A DNA stretch of 64,000 bases from Aquabacterium lacunae (GTDB lineage Bacteria > Pseudomonadota > Gammaproteobacteria > Burkholderiales > Burkholderiaceae_C), in assembly GCF_004310865.1 (NCBI RefSeq), contig NZ_SIXI01000004.1, positions 186,001-250,000 of the forward strand. The letters run 5' to 3'. The stretch's first letter is position 1. Each line of letters opens with the position of its first letter. Of this stretch, positions 10,020 through 18,724 are shown in pieces. The position numbers and the translations under genes are program-made. The notes below the pieces were generated by a model. It saw only the letters and a program-made list of their open reading frames with translations. It searched no databases and had not been told where the DNA came from.

Positions 10020-12256
10020 GGTGTGTAAGCTTCGAAAACGCGCCGGAGGGAAGCCGCTGCCGCCCGCGTGGAGTAGGCCGCCATACCTGGCCGCGCCCAC
10101 GAGAAATCACGAGGCAGAGGCAACAATTCGGCCAGAGATCGAGCCAGTGCTTCGGCGTCTTCGACGGGGCTGACCCGCACCCTCTCCCAACGGCCGAACT
10201 CGACGTGACAGCCCACACCCTCGGTGATCGCCACGGCGCATCCGGCCTGCAGGGCTTCGTTGACCACCAGCCCCCAGGCTTCGCCCTGATGACGCGACGG
10301 CAAGACGAACACGTCGGTGGCCAGGTACCAAGGCGCCAGAGCGCTCTGATTGATGAAGCCCGGAAAGTGCACCCGCACACCACACTCGGCATGAAGGGTT
10401 TCGGCATGCTTCTGCAATTGAGGCCCCATGTCGCCCGCCCCCACAAACACCAGATGAAGTCGGCGTGTCTGTTCAGGCGGCAGGCGCTTGACCGCCTCAA
10501 GAATCAGGTCTGGGTGCTTCTTGGCGATCAGCTTGCCAAAGAACCCGATCACCTGGGCATCGTCGGCGATGGACAGGCTGGCACGCATGGCACGGCGCGC
10601 CTCCAGCTTGCGGGTCTCATCCCAAGATTCAAGCGGGTCTGGCACCGAGAACCAGGCGTCGGATGTGTCGATGCTCCTCACCCCGTGGTCCAGCAGATGC
10701 TGTCGGTTGAGTTGCCCGAACACAAAGAAGTGCTGCGCACGCGCGTAATAAAAGCGATAAAGGCCACTGCGCACGCGCGACTTCAGCCAACCGCGCTGCT
10801 GGGCAAACATGGCGTCTTGCGTTTCCTGCCGCACAAGCACCGGAATGCCTTGCAGCACGGCACAGGTGTAAGCCCAAAGGTCAAAGTGGTACCTGGACTG
10901 GGTGAGCATCACGGCTGCCGGACGCACCTGTTTCAGCAAACCCCACAGGCCACGGCCATGGTATTGCCGAGGCGCTCCTGTGCACCCCTCGCGTTCATTG
11001 CCCATCACCCGGTGCCGATATCCACTCATCAGCGGCGTGTCCCAAGCCACCGTGACGCCGAACTCTGCATCACGGTAGCCCTTGACGGAGGTGTCGGACG
11101 CATAGACCACCTCGAACAAGCCCGGCTGCATGACCTCCAGCATCTGGTAGACCGGCGCCTTGTATTGCACCGGTTGCACATCCATCACCAGCACGCGCTG
11201 CCGTGGCGGGGTGGCACGTTGTGCAGCCACCTGCGCCAGGACTTTGCGACACAGGTCCTCGCTGCCGACCTGATTTCTGATGACGCGCGCGCGACCGGCT
11301 GCCTTGATGCGAGCGATGCGAGCGGGGTCGGCAAGAAGACCTCGACAGACTTCGACGCACTCTTCTGGTGAAGACCAGAACACCGCTTCATCGCCCTCGT
11401 CGTACAAAGCCTGATGCTCGGTCGTGCGCTCGGCACACAGCAACCCGCCTGCGTAGGGAATCTCCATGGAACGGGTGGTGTGCTGGTCCCGGTTGCCTTT
11501 GGACAGCATGCCCAGGCAGATGCGCGCATGCCGTATGGCATCGACGTAATCACGCCCAGAGATGGAGCCTCCGCGCCAGAAAGGCGCCAGCTCGGGCCAA
11601 ACCGGTGAGCGCTGCCAGTTGTCGCCCCAAATGGCGGGCTTGAGGCCGGCACGAATCAGTGCCAGCAGCACCAGGTCCCTGCCCTCACCATTCATGTTGC
11701 GCCCGATGAAGACAATGTCGTTGTCGAATTGAGCGGGCACTCGCCCGTCAGGCACATCGACCGGCGCATGACGCACCTCGTCGTACGTCATGTAGGTGCG
11801 CATCACGGCTCGCGCGCCACATTGCAGGTACTCATCGACATTGAATGGGCGCACCACCACGCACAGGTTGTACTCGGGCAAGCCTTTCATGAAGGTGTTG
11901 AACCGCGCACCATCACGTCCGCCAGTGGGGTCGTCATGGTTGAACAACACCACCCGTCCGCAGAACAGACGCAAGCGTCGAACGGCCACATCATCCAACA
12001 GCTCTCCGCTGTCCACCCAGCACAGGTCATGCGGGGGCAACGCCTGGAGCTTTTCCTCGACCCACGTCTGAACCCGACGTCGGATCAGCGCATACCCTGT
12101 GCGGTAATGCAGCACGCCAGCCCATCCATTGAGGTGCTTGCTCAGCGCTTGGTAGGGACTGAGTCGGGTGACTTCATGACCGATTCGTTCAAGCGCATCG
12201 GATCGATGCCGCGAGGTGCTAGAGGGCGAAGTGTCGCCGATGTAGAGAATTTTCAT
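10016..12256 (-). CDS. Two-domain glycosyltransferase: CgeB-like plus GT4
   Basis: The 746-residue protein is about twice the usual size. Residues 1 to about 330 resemble the CgeB/GT1-like family: MKILYIGDTSPSSTSRHR at the start, then DIVFIGRNMNGEGRD and RHARICLGMLSKGNRDQHT followed by RSMEIPYAGG and a glutamate in the donor loop. After a junction near residue 345 (RQRVLVMDVQPVQYKAPVYQ) a complete GT4 enzyme follows, with GFFGKLIAKKHPDLILEAV and PSRHQGEAWGLVVNEALQAG in its donor domain. One polypeptide therefore probably adds two successive sugars. It overlaps the genes on both sides by 4 bp (ATGA). Confidence 0.85.
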   Translation of the reverse strand: MKILYIGDTSPSSTSRHRSDALERIGHEVTRLSPYQALSKHLNGWAGVLHYRTGYALIRRRVQTWVEEKLQALPPHDLCWVDSGELLDDVAVRRLRLFCGRVVLFNHDDPTGGRDGARFNTFMKGLPEYNLCVVVRPFNVDEYLQCGARAVMRTYMTYDEVRHAPVDVPDGRVPAQFDNDIVFIGRNMNGEGRDLVLLALIRAGLKPAIWGDNWQRSPVWPELAPFWRGGSISGRDYVDAIRHARICLGMLSKGNRDQHTTRSMEIPYAGGLLCAERTTEHQALYDEGDEAVFWSSPEECVEVCRGLLADPARIARIKAAGRARVIRNQVGSEDLCRKVLAQVAAQRATPPRQRVLVMDVQPVQYKAPVYQMLEVMQPGLFEVVYASDTSVKGYRDAEFGVTVAWDTPLMSGYRHRVMGNEREGCTGAPRQYHGRGLWGLLKQVRPAAVMLTQSRYHFDLWAYTCAVLQGIPVLVRQETQDAMFAQQRGWLKSRVRSGLYRFYYARAQHFFVFGQLNRQHLLDHGVRSIDTSDAWFSVPDPLESWDETRKLEARRAMRASLSIADDAQVIGFFGKLIAKKHPDLILEAVKRLPPEQTRRLHLVFVGAGDMGPQLQKHAETLHAECGVRVHFPGFINQSALAPWYLATDVFVLPSRHQGEAWGLVVNEALQAGCAVAITEGVGCHVEFGRWERVRVSPVEDAEALARSLAELLPLPRDFSWARPGMAAYSTRAAAASLRRVFEAYTP

Positions 12257-13428
12257 GACGCGCGCGCACCCTGGCTGCGCAGCCTTTGGAAAAGCAAACT
12301 GGCCGCCTCGCCATATTGGGCCCAGCCGTTCAAGGTCTCGACCTTCAGGCGCGCAGCCTGCGCCATGCAGCGCCTGACGTCGGGCTGGTCAGCCAACTGC
12401 TGCAGCCGCTCCAACAGGTGCTCTGCGCTGGCGGCAGGCACATGGAAGCCTTCGCGCCCGTCAGCAAAGAGGTCCTCGGCACCGGTGTTCAGCGATGCAA
12501 TCACAGGGCAGCCACAGGCCATGGCTTGCGCCATCACGAGGCCAAAACCATCTTCGACGCTCGGCAGCACCAGGACGTGACTGCGGCTCATGAGTTCGCA
12601 CAACGCGTCAGTGCTCAAATGACCGAGCAATTCGATGGCCTCATGCCAGTGCCCGCGCTGGCGCAGCTTGTGCTGCAAAGACGGCGGAAACTGACCCGCG
12701 AATCTCAAGCGCTTGGCCGGGTGTTTCAGACGCATGAAGGCCTGGATCAGGTAAGGCACGCCTTTTCTCAGGCTGGCGCCGCCCGCGAACAGCACGTCGA
12801 AGGTGTCTGACGCCGGCACCGACCTTGGCTGAAACCGGCCCAAGTCAACACCGTAAGGAAGCACATGGACCTTGCCCTCCGGCACCCCATGCGCTAGGAA
12901 GGTCCTGCGGGCAAACGATGAGGGCACCGTGATGGCGTCGGCCTCGGCGTATTCCTGCAGTTCGACGTCCACGGTGGCCGGGTGCATGTCATCACAAGGC
13001 TCACCCCAACGCGCGAATTCTTCGGTCAACAACCGAGCCTGGGCCTGAATGTGGGTAGAGCCGCGATCACACACATGCACCATGCCCATGGCGCGTGCTG
13101 TTCGACCGGACAACAGCGCTCCGCCTGACAAGCCCACGAACACATCGGCCGCCTCCAGGCAACGGCTGACACGTCGGTCCAAGTCACGCATGGTGCAGTG
13201 CTCTGCCGCACGCGCCACAGGCGCAGACAGACTGATCCGCCCTGCAACGGCCATGTAAGGAGTGCGCAACCAGGGGTGGGTCTGAATCAGGTCAGCAGGC
13301 AACCCTTCCGACCGCAGTTTGAACATCGGATATCCCGTGTGGATGCGCAAAAGCTGCCCGCGACGATGCAACTGTCTGGCCAGATCGAAGCTGTGGAACT
13401 TGCCCACCGAGGACATCACCACCTTCAC
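12253..13428 (-). CDS. Glycosyltransferase family 4 protein
   Basis: The 391-residue GT-B enzyme starts at GTG 13428 with GGAG 5 bp upstream. Its N-terminus MKVVMSSVGKFHSFDLARQL lacks the classic glycine loop but the C-terminal half is typical: VLFAGGASLRKGVPYLIQAF, a histidine-containing SRSHVLVLPSVEDGFGLVMA stretch, and ACGCPVIASLNTGAEDL. It should act on the lipid-linked EPS intermediate. It lies 15 bp downstream of epsI and overlaps the next gene by 4 bp. Confidence 0.88.
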   Translation of the reverse strand: MKVVMSSVGKFHSFDLARQLHRRGQLLRIHTGYPMFKLRSEGLPADLIQTHPWLRTPYMAVAGRISLSAPVARAAEHCTMRDLDRRVSRCLEAADVFVGLSGGALLSGRTARAMGMVHVCDRGSTHIQAQARLLTEEFARWGEPCDDMHPATVDVELQEYAEADAITVPSSFARRTFLAHGVPEGKVHVLPYGVDLGRFQPRSVPASDTFDVLFAGGASLRKGVPYLIQAFMRLKHPAKRLRFAGQFPPSLQHKLRQRGHWHEAIELLGHLSTDALCELMSRSHVLVLPSVEDGFGLVMAQAMACGCPVIASLNTGAEDLFADGREGFHVPAASAEHLLERLQQLADQPDVRRCMAQAARLKVETLNGWAQYGEAASLLFQRLRSQGARAS

Positions 13429-13443
13429 AGCATCTCCGACATG

Positions 13444-14151
13444 TCAGATGCTGCGGCGGCCAATCAAGTACGCGCGTTGATCAGGGGTCAGAGAACTCAG
13501 CAACTCCTGCAGGAATTGATGCTGGAGACGGTAGGAGCCTTGCGCGTCGGTGCTGATCTCCGAGACGCGCACCAGCGTTCCGTCAACCAGAAAGCCCTTC
13601 ATGGCCATGCGGATCCGCTCCAGATTGCGCTCCTTGGAGCCGCGCGCAACGTCGTTGCCCACTCGGATGAAATAGGTCAAGGGCTCTGCACGCTGCGCGC
13701 CCAACCGTGTGTCGACATGGACAGCCTTGATGTCACCCCAAGGGGTCGACACCGTCGTGTCTTCTCGAGACTCGACCTTGAACCCCTGAGAGGGGTAGCA
13801 CTGCTCCGGCGTGTGGAGCTGGGTGTCATTGGATTGATCCCGACCGTAAGCGATCGACAGCATGATCACGCGCCCCGTGGGCTGATGGACAAACGTTCGA
13901 TTGAAGGTCTGGCTGTAGATGCGCTTGAGGCTGGCCTCTTGCACAGGGTCGATCACATTGGCAGGCTCAAACGGCAACGCAACCCACTGGGAAAACTTCG
14001 CAGGAATGATCTGGTCATACCGTGGCTCACCGGTGTGGTCGGCCCAATAGGTGGTCGGCTTGATGTACTCGGCCACAGCGACAGAGCCCAGCATGATGGC
14101 CATGGCCACGACCAGGCGCGCCACGCCCATGCGACGAGGTTGGAACAACAT
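13444..14151 (-). CDS. epsI: EpsI family protein (copy 1)
   Basis: From ATG 14151 (GGAG 5 bp upstream, inside the end of the exosortase gene) the product is 235 residues. It has one N-terminal hydrophobic segment and an extracytoplasmic domain with the EpsI core VIMLSIAYGRDQSND and a conserved cysteine in HTPEQCYPSQGF (residue 118). EpsI proteins accompany exosortases, sometimes fused to them, and are required in methanolan-type EPS loci; their biochemical role is not settled. It directly follows exosortase B copy 1, and a paralogue lies at 20872-21564. Confidence 0.9.
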   Translation of the reverse strand: MLFQPRRMGVARLVVAMAIMLGSVAVAEYIKPTTYWADHTGEPRYDQIIPAKFSQWVALPFEPANVIDPVQEASLKRIYSQTFNRTFVHQPTGRVIMLSIAYGRDQSNDTQLHTPEQCYPSQGFKVESREDTTVSTPWGDIKAVHVDTRLGAQRAEPLTYFIRVGNDVARGSKERNLERIRMAMKGFLVDGTLVRVSEISTDAQGSYRLQHQFLQELLSSLTPDQRAYLIGRRSI

Positions 14152-14152
14152 C

Positions 14153-15082
14153 TCAGGCTCCTTGCAACTGCTGATCACGAGACGGGCGAGACATCAGGCG
14201 CAGGAGACCGTCTGCGCCCACAGTCAAGGCCAGTGCAATGCCGAAGAGCACAATGCCTGCCAGACCGTGCAGATACCCCTGCCCCATTTCATCGCCCAGG
14301 TGATAGGTGATCAGCGCGAGAAACAGCACCCGCAGCATGTTGGCCAGGAAAGAGATCGGAACGATCAGGATGCCCAGGATGACGTTGCGCGTCATGGACG
14401 AGTGCTTGACCACATTCAGGTAAAAAATGCCAAGCGCCTCAAGCATGAACAGGGTGCGCATGCCTGCGCAAGCATCCGCCACCAGCAACTGGTAGGGACC
14501 GATGGCCAGGACCACGCCGGTGTGAGCGATCGGGTAACCGAAGAAATGAAGGATCTCTGTCACCACGATCGAGATGTGCAGCTTCACGAACTGGCTGATC
14601 GGATCCAGCACGAAGCCCGGGATCGGTACCATGAACATCATGAAGAACAAGGGGAACTTCAGCTTCATCAGCAAAGGCCACCCTCCCAGGAGCGCCACCA
14701 TGCCGATCAGCATGGGCACAAAGGCGAAGGTCTCGAAGTAGATGATGTTCAACGCCCGCCCGGGGATGTAAAACGCCACCCCAATCAGGAAAAACACCCA
14801 GCCCGACCAGGTGCCAGCAGCGCTGCCGTCCAGGGTCCCTTCGAAGTCCTGCCACCGGGTCCAGAGCAACCACAGAGACAGGCACAGCATGATGGGGCCA
14901 TGGCTGTGCTCGTCCTTGTTCCACAGACCTCCGTCTTCGTGGAAGAACAGGCTGTAAAGCGTGAGGGCAAACATGCCAAACAGTCCGATGGCCAGCACCA
15001 GGACATCGACATTGATTGGCAACAAGGAACCCCGCTCTGGGGTGCTTGATGTGGGTGTGGTTGTGGTTGTGGATGGATTCAT
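14153..15082 (-). CDS. xrtB: Exosortase B (copy 1)
   Basis: Exosortases are polytopic inner-membrane cysteine transpeptidases thought to cut PEP-CTERM proteins and link them to a surface partner. This copy (309 residues from ATG 15082, GGGAG upstream; an in-frame ATG at 15136 would overlap epsG) shows the family triad: Cys205 in LLVADACAGMRTLF, Arg251 in FLANMLRVLFLALITYH, and His272 in GQGYLHGLAG. It has about eight hydrophobic segments and the DEHSHGPIML motif near the N-terminus. It sits between epsG and epsI in the order typical of XrtB EPS loci. A second copy is at 19997-20875. Confidence 0.93.
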   Translation of the reverse strand: MNPSTTTTTPTSSTPERGSLLPINVDVLVLAIGLFGMFALTLYSLFFHEDGGLWNKDEHSHGPIMLCLSLWLLWTRWQDFEGTLDGSAAGTWSGWVFFLIGVAFYIPGRALNIIYFETFAFVPMLIGMVALLGGWPLLMKLKFPLFFMMFMVPIPGFVLDPISQFVKLHISIVVTEILHFFGYPIAHTGVVLAIGPYQLLVADACAGMRTLFMLEALGIFYLNVVKHSSMTRNVILGILIVPISFLANMLRVLFLALITYHLGDEMGQGYLHGLAGIVLFGIALALTVGADGLLRLMSRPSRDQQLQGA

Positions 15083-15125
15083 GGACCGCTCTCCCTGCCC
15101 AGTGATTCTTGAAGTTGAGGCTCGC

Positions 15126-16040
15126 TCAGTGGTCATTCATGAGAACGCCACCAACGCGTACCGTCGACTTTTTGAGTTGCTTGACAAACTGCTGCATGTT
15201 GTCGACGCGGGTGCGCCCTGAACGCCCGACCAAAAGGCATGCGCCACAGTGCGCAGCGATCATGCGGGCGTCAGGCCCCAAGCTGGCTGCCGGCGTGTCC
15301 ACCAGCAGGTAATCGAACTTGCCCAACAACTCCTTGATGAGCAACGAGAAGGCAGCCCTGTGCAGCAGTTCAGCCGGGTTGGGCGGCATCACGCCTGCGG
15401 GCAGCATGTAAAGATTGGGCAGGTGTTTGACTGGCTTGATGACATTGGCCGCAGCGCGCCCTGAAAGAATGCCCGAGAGTCCGCTGCTGACATCCACACC
15501 GAAGATTTCATGCAGGCGTGGGTTCCGCAGATCGGCGTCGACCAGCAAGGTGCGCCCAGGCAACTGACTGAAAGCCACAGCCAGGTTGGCCGCCACGAAC
15601 GATTTGCCATCGCCGACGTCGCTGCTGACGATCGACAGCGCCTTGCGGTCATCGCCATGGCCCATGGGCCCGGAAAGCATCTGGGTGCGCAATTCCCGGA
15701 ACGACTCCACCTGCTCGCTGAAGGGCGTGTTGGCGACCACCAGTTCGGCGTGCAGTTCACCTTCGGAGGTGGGCGTGTAGGGGTAGTGAAACTGCTGAGC
15801 CAACGCCCAGACGATGTCCTGGGAGGTGGCCAATCCAAGGGCCACAACCGCTTCGCCGAACCTGACGCCGTTGAGGTTCTGGTAATCCAGCGCGTCCTTG
15901 ACCTGCTCGGCCGTCAGGCCTTTGGTCCTTCGCAGGATGTCGCCCAGGGAGTTTTCGGCCTGCTCAGGCATGACGGCTTCGCGGCCGATCATCGAGGGTT
16001 GCTCGGTCATCGGAGCGTTGGGGTGTGTGTTCTTGTACAT
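15126..16040 (-). CDS. epsG: EPS chain-length tyrosine kinase-like ATPase EpsG (copy 1)
   Basis: The 304-residue protein has two parts. Residues 30-90 (LGDILRRTKGLTAEQVKDAL onward to FHYPY) resemble the GspE/MshE N-terminal domain. Residues 105-304 are a BY-kinase ATPase with Walker A SSDVGDGKS (139-147), Walker A' LLVDADLRNP and Walker B DYLLVDTP (243-250). The C-terminus ends VGGVLMNDH without the tyrosine cluster of Wzc/CapB kinases. It should work with EpsF to control polymer length and export at the inner membrane. The start ATG has GAGG 5 bp upstream and lies 7 bp after epsF. Confidence 0.92.
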   Translation of the reverse strand: MYKNTHPNAPMTEQPSMIGREAVMPEQAENSLGDILRRTKGLTAEQVKDALDYQNLNGVRFGEAVVALGLATSQDIVWALAQQFHYPYTPTSEGELHAELVVANTPFSEQVESFRELRTQMLSGPMGHGDDRKALSIVSSDVGDGKSFVAANLAVAFSQLPGRTLLVDADLRNPRLHEIFGVDVSSGLSGILSGRAAANVIKPVKHLPNLYMLPAGVMPPNPAELLHRAAFSLLIKELLGKFDYLLVDTPAASLGPDARMIAAHCGACLLVGRSGRTRVDNMQQFVKQLKKSTVRVGGVLMNDH

Positions 16041-16047
16041 GACAGCC

Positions 16048-17475
16048 TCAGCGGTTGAGCAATTTCAGACGTGGCATCGTCATCTGGCGAACACGATCCA
16101 GCCACCGACTGCTGCCGCGAGCACCGTCCAGTCGGAAGGTCGGCAACGACCCCACGTGCGGAAGCTGGAACAACACTTCGATCTGATCAACCGTGCGCAA
16201 ACGCTGATCCATGCGCTCAATCAACGCCACCACCAAAGCCCCCAAAAACAGCCCGCCCATCAGGCCCAGGGACAGATTGGTCATGACGCGCGGACTGGTC
16301 GGAATGGCCGGCACCGCAGCAAACTCCAGGGGCTGGATGTTGTTCTGCTGGGCCTGGGCCTCCAGCGAGGTCAGATTCAGGCGCGACAGGATGCTGTCAT
16401 AGGTGCGCTGTGCAAAGTCGACGTCTTTTTGCAGCATCGCAGCGTCGTCACGCAGTTGCTTGAGCTTCAACACCTTGGCGCGCTGCTCTTCCAGAGAAGC
16501 CTTGATCTGGCTGGCACGGTTCAAGTTGATCGAGTTGTTGGTGTGGATGCTGGCGCTGACCCGTCGCACTTCCGCCTCGAGCTTGCGGCGGGTGTCTTCC
16601 AGATTGGTCTTGAGCTCGATGGTGTTCGGATGGCTGTCGCCAAGGCGCGTCTGAAGCTGAGCCAGGGCCGTCTCGGCACGGACCACGTCCTGCTTGAGGC
16701 TGGACACCAATGGACTCGACATCACGTCCTGCATGGTATTGGCCTGCGTGGCGGCTGCAGTGCGCCGGCTGTCCGAGTCGGCCAGCACGGCCTGCATGCT
16801 CACGTACTGCTGGGACAGTTCGCTCAGACGCGAGGTTTCAATGTCCATGCGCTCGTCGGTCAAAACGATGCCCTGCTTCTGCTGGTACTCGGACAGCACA
16901 CGCTGAGCCTGTTCCAGCTTGTCGCGAGCCTCCTTGGCCGATGCATCGAAAAAGCTGCCGTACCGTTTGGCCGGATCGGTTCGCATCTCCATGGAGATGT
17001 CCATGTAGGCCTGCACATATGCGTTGACGATCGTCGCCGCAAAGGCTGGATCCGAGGATTCGTAGGTGACGTTGATCACATTCGAGCCACGGGACGGCCG
17101 GGCCTGCAGGCCCGAGCCGATCAATTGAGCGACGTAGCCTTCGAAGCTGCCGGTCCCGCCAGTGTTCTTGCGCCACTGAGCCTGCAGCGCCGGCACTTCG
17201 GTCAGCCGCAGGTTGGACACCACGCGCTGAGACACGCGGGTGCTCGACAGCACATCCACCTGCGTGATCAGGAAGTTGGGAGACAACATGGCTTGTGGCG
17301 CAGCCCCCGCGATCGGGTCCATGTTTTTGACGTCCAGCAAGATGGACGCAGACGCGGTGTACACCTTCGGCGTCCACCATGTGATACCGGCCACCACGCC
17401 AAACACCAGCGCTGCCACGCCCACCAGAATCGCCCATCGGGCCTTCAGAACCGCCAATACATGTGCAACTGACAT
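16048..17475 (-). CDS. epsF: EPS chain-length determinant protein EpsF (copy 1)
   Basis: From ATG 17475 the product is 475 residues; the open frame reaches 17649 but that part lies inside the GDP-fucose synthase gene. It has the Wzz/PCP-2a layout: a first membrane helix at about 15-37, a long periplasmic coiled-coil region (residues about 180-380), and a second helix near residue 415 (VMTNLSLGLMGGLFLGALVV) followed by a short cytoplasmic tail. PCP proteins govern EPS chain length and bridge to the outer-membrane channel. The kinase partner EpsG follows immediately. A paralogue is at 29655-31073. Confidence 0.92.
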   Translation of the reverse strand: MSVAHVLAVLKARWAILVGVAALVFGVVAGITWWTPKVYTASASILLDVKNMDPIAGAAPQAMLSPNFLITQVDVLSSTRVSQRVVSNLRLTEVPALQAQWRKNTGGTGSFEGYVAQLIGSGLQARPSRGSNVINVTYESSDPAFAATIVNAYVQAYMDISMEMRTDPAKRYGSFFDASAKEARDKLEQAQRVLSEYQQKQGIVLTDERMDIETSRLSELSQQYVSMQAVLADSDSRRTAAATQANTMQDVMSSPLVSSLKQDVVRAETALAQLQTRLGDSHPNTIELKTNLEDTRRKLEAEVRRVSASIHTNNSINLNRASQIKASLEEQRAKVLKLKQLRDDAAMLQKDVDFAQRTYDSILSRLNLTSLEAQAQQNNIQPLEFAAVPAIPTSPRVMTNLSLGLMGGLFLGALVVALIERMDQRLRTVDQIEVLFQLPHVGSLPTFRLDGARGSSRWLDRVRQMTMPRLKLLNR

Positions 17476-17548
17476 CTCCCCCCCATTCCTCAGATCTTGT
17501 GTTGTGACGCCGACGAAGGCTTCGGGCCTCTGGTCGGTCTGCCTGGCA

Positions 17549-18487
17549 TCAATTCGCGTATCGCTTGAGATAGTCCTGGAAGGCCAAGGCAATGCCCTGT
17601 TCCAGCGGGGTTTTGGCCACCCAGCCCAACGCTCGCAATCGCGACACATCCATCAGCTTGCGAGGGGTTCCATCGGGCTTCGACGCATCGAACACCAGCT
17701 GCCCGGTGAACCCGACCACACGCGCCACTGTTTCAGCCAGCTCTCGGATGGTGAGATCGACGCCCGTACCAATGTTCAGCAGGGGGCCGTCATAGCCCTG
17801 CTCCATGAGGTAGACACAGGCATCGGCCAGGTCATCGGCATACAGGAACTCCCTCAACGGTGTCCCCGACCCCCAGACCACCAGCTCACGGTCGCCTCGC
17901 TGCTTGGCTTCGTGCGCCTTGCGGATCAAGGCTGGCAACACGTGGCTGTTGTTCAGGTCGTAATTGTCATTGGGGCCGTACAAGTTGGTGGGCATGACAC
18001 TGATGTACTGACGCCCGTGCTGATGGTTGTAGGCCTCGCACAGTTTGATGCCAGCAATTTTGGCGATGGCATACGGTTCGTTGGTCGGCTCCAGCGGACC
18101 GGTCAGCAAGGAGCTTTCTTGCAAGGGTTGCGGGGCCAGCTTGGGATAGATGCACGAAGAACCGAGGAACATCATGCGTTGCACACCAGCGAGGTGCGCA
18201 CCGTGCACCAGGTTGGATTCGATCATGAGGTTCTGGAACAGAAAGTCAGCGCGGTAAGTGTTGTTGGCGTGAATGCCACCGACCTTGGCGGCCGCCACAA
18301 AAATGTAGTCAGGTTTTTCGTCGGCCAGAAACTGGGCCACCGCATGCTGATCCAGCAGGTCCAGTTCCTGGCGACTGCGCACGATCACACGGGCATACCC
18401 CGCAGACTGAAGGCGTCGCACGATGGCCGACCCGACCATGCCTCGGTGTCCGGCGACAAAAATCTTGAGACTGCTGTTCATGTTCAT
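17549..18487 (-). CDS. fcl: GDP-L-fucose synthase
   Basis: The 312-residue enzyme converts GDP-4-keto-6-deoxymannose to GDP-L-fucose by epimerisation and NADPH reduction. It has the Rossmann motif [13 protein letters not shown], the [11 protein letters not shown] strand characteristic of Fcl/WcaG, SSCIYP, and the catalytic tetrad motif [10 protein letters not shown]. The start is ATG 18487 or ATG 18481 two codons later; neither has a strong ribosome site. It heads the long minus-strand EPS run. Gmd, its pathway partner, is on the opposite strand at 21578-22708, so the pathway is split. Confidence 0.94.
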   Translation of the reverse strand: MNMNSSLKIFVAGHRGMVGSAIVRRLQSAGYARVIVRSRQELDLLDQHAVAQFLADEKPDYIFVAAAKVGGIHANNTYRADFLFQNLMIESNLVHGAHLAGVQRMMFLGSSCIYPKLAPQPLQESSLLTGPLEPTNEPYAIAKIAGIKLCEAYNHQHGRQYISVMPTNLYGPNDNYDLNNSHVLPALIRKAHEAKQRGDRELVVWGSGTPLREFLYADDLADACVYLMEQGYDGPLLNIGTGVDLTIRELAETVARVVGFTGQLVFDASKPDGTPRKLMDVSRLRALGWVAKTPLEQGIALAFQDYLKRYAN

Positions 18488-18530
18488 TCTGGGGTGAGAG
18501 TTCACTGGGGTGATGGAGCCAGCCAGACCG

Positions 18531-18546
18531 TGCAAGTTCCGGTCCT
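18531..18546 (-). promoter_or_regulatory. Candidate sigma-54 promoter for the fcl-epsF-epsG-xrtB run
   Basis: Read on the minus strand the site is AGGACCGGAACTTGCA. Against the sigma-54 consensus (TGGCACG, four free bases, TTGCA) it keeps GG and GC at the required 10-base spacing, the CG of the -24 box and a perfect TTGCA in the -12 box: 9 of 12 positions. Transcription would begin about 33 bp before the fcl start. PrsR, a sigma-54 activator, is encoded at 62281-63645. Found by eye, so a chance match is possible. Confidence 0.45.
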
Positions 18547-18617
18547 TGACCACCCGCCCTGGGGGGAGGCAGCGAGTGTAAGACCCGAATTCCCGAGCTC
18601 ATGGCACCCGAACCCCA

Positions 18618-18647
18618 GGGGATACCCCGGACATTTGGGGTATCCCC
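18618..18647. repeat. Inverted repeat with 11-bp arms in the divergent EPS control region
   Basis: The arms GGGGATACCCC (18618-18628) and GGGGTATCCCC (18637-18647) are exact reverse complements separated by eight bases. Each arm is itself nearly palindromic, so the element could be a dimer or tetramer operator, or fold as a hairpin in the leader RNA of either transcript. It lies about 80 bp before the plus-strand gene at 18725 and 130 bp before fcl. Confidence 0.6.
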
Positions 18648-18657
18648 CGAGGAAGCG

Positions 18658-18671
18658 CCCCCTTTTGGGGG
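18658..18671. repeat. GC-rich hairpin, CCCCC-TTTT-GGGGG
   Basis: A five-base stem with a TTTT loop sits between two copies of GGAAGCG (18651-18657 and 18671-18677). It follows the 11-bp inverted repeat. It has no T-tract, so it is not a classic terminator. Confidence 0.4.
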
Positions 18672-18724
18672 GAAGCGTCCTGTGACAATGTGTTCCCGCC
18701 TGATTTCGATTCAACCGCGCCCTC

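Larger units (their letters stand above)
18488..18724. other. Divergent control region between the two EPS transcription units
   Basis: This 237-bp gap separates fcl (minus) from a glycosyltransferase (plus), each the first gene of a long EPS run. It contains a sigma-54-like site facing fcl, an 11-bp inverted repeat and a short GC-rich hairpin, each listed separately. It is the only sizeable non-coding stretch in the central EPS block, and so the probable switch for both directions. Confidence 0.6.
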
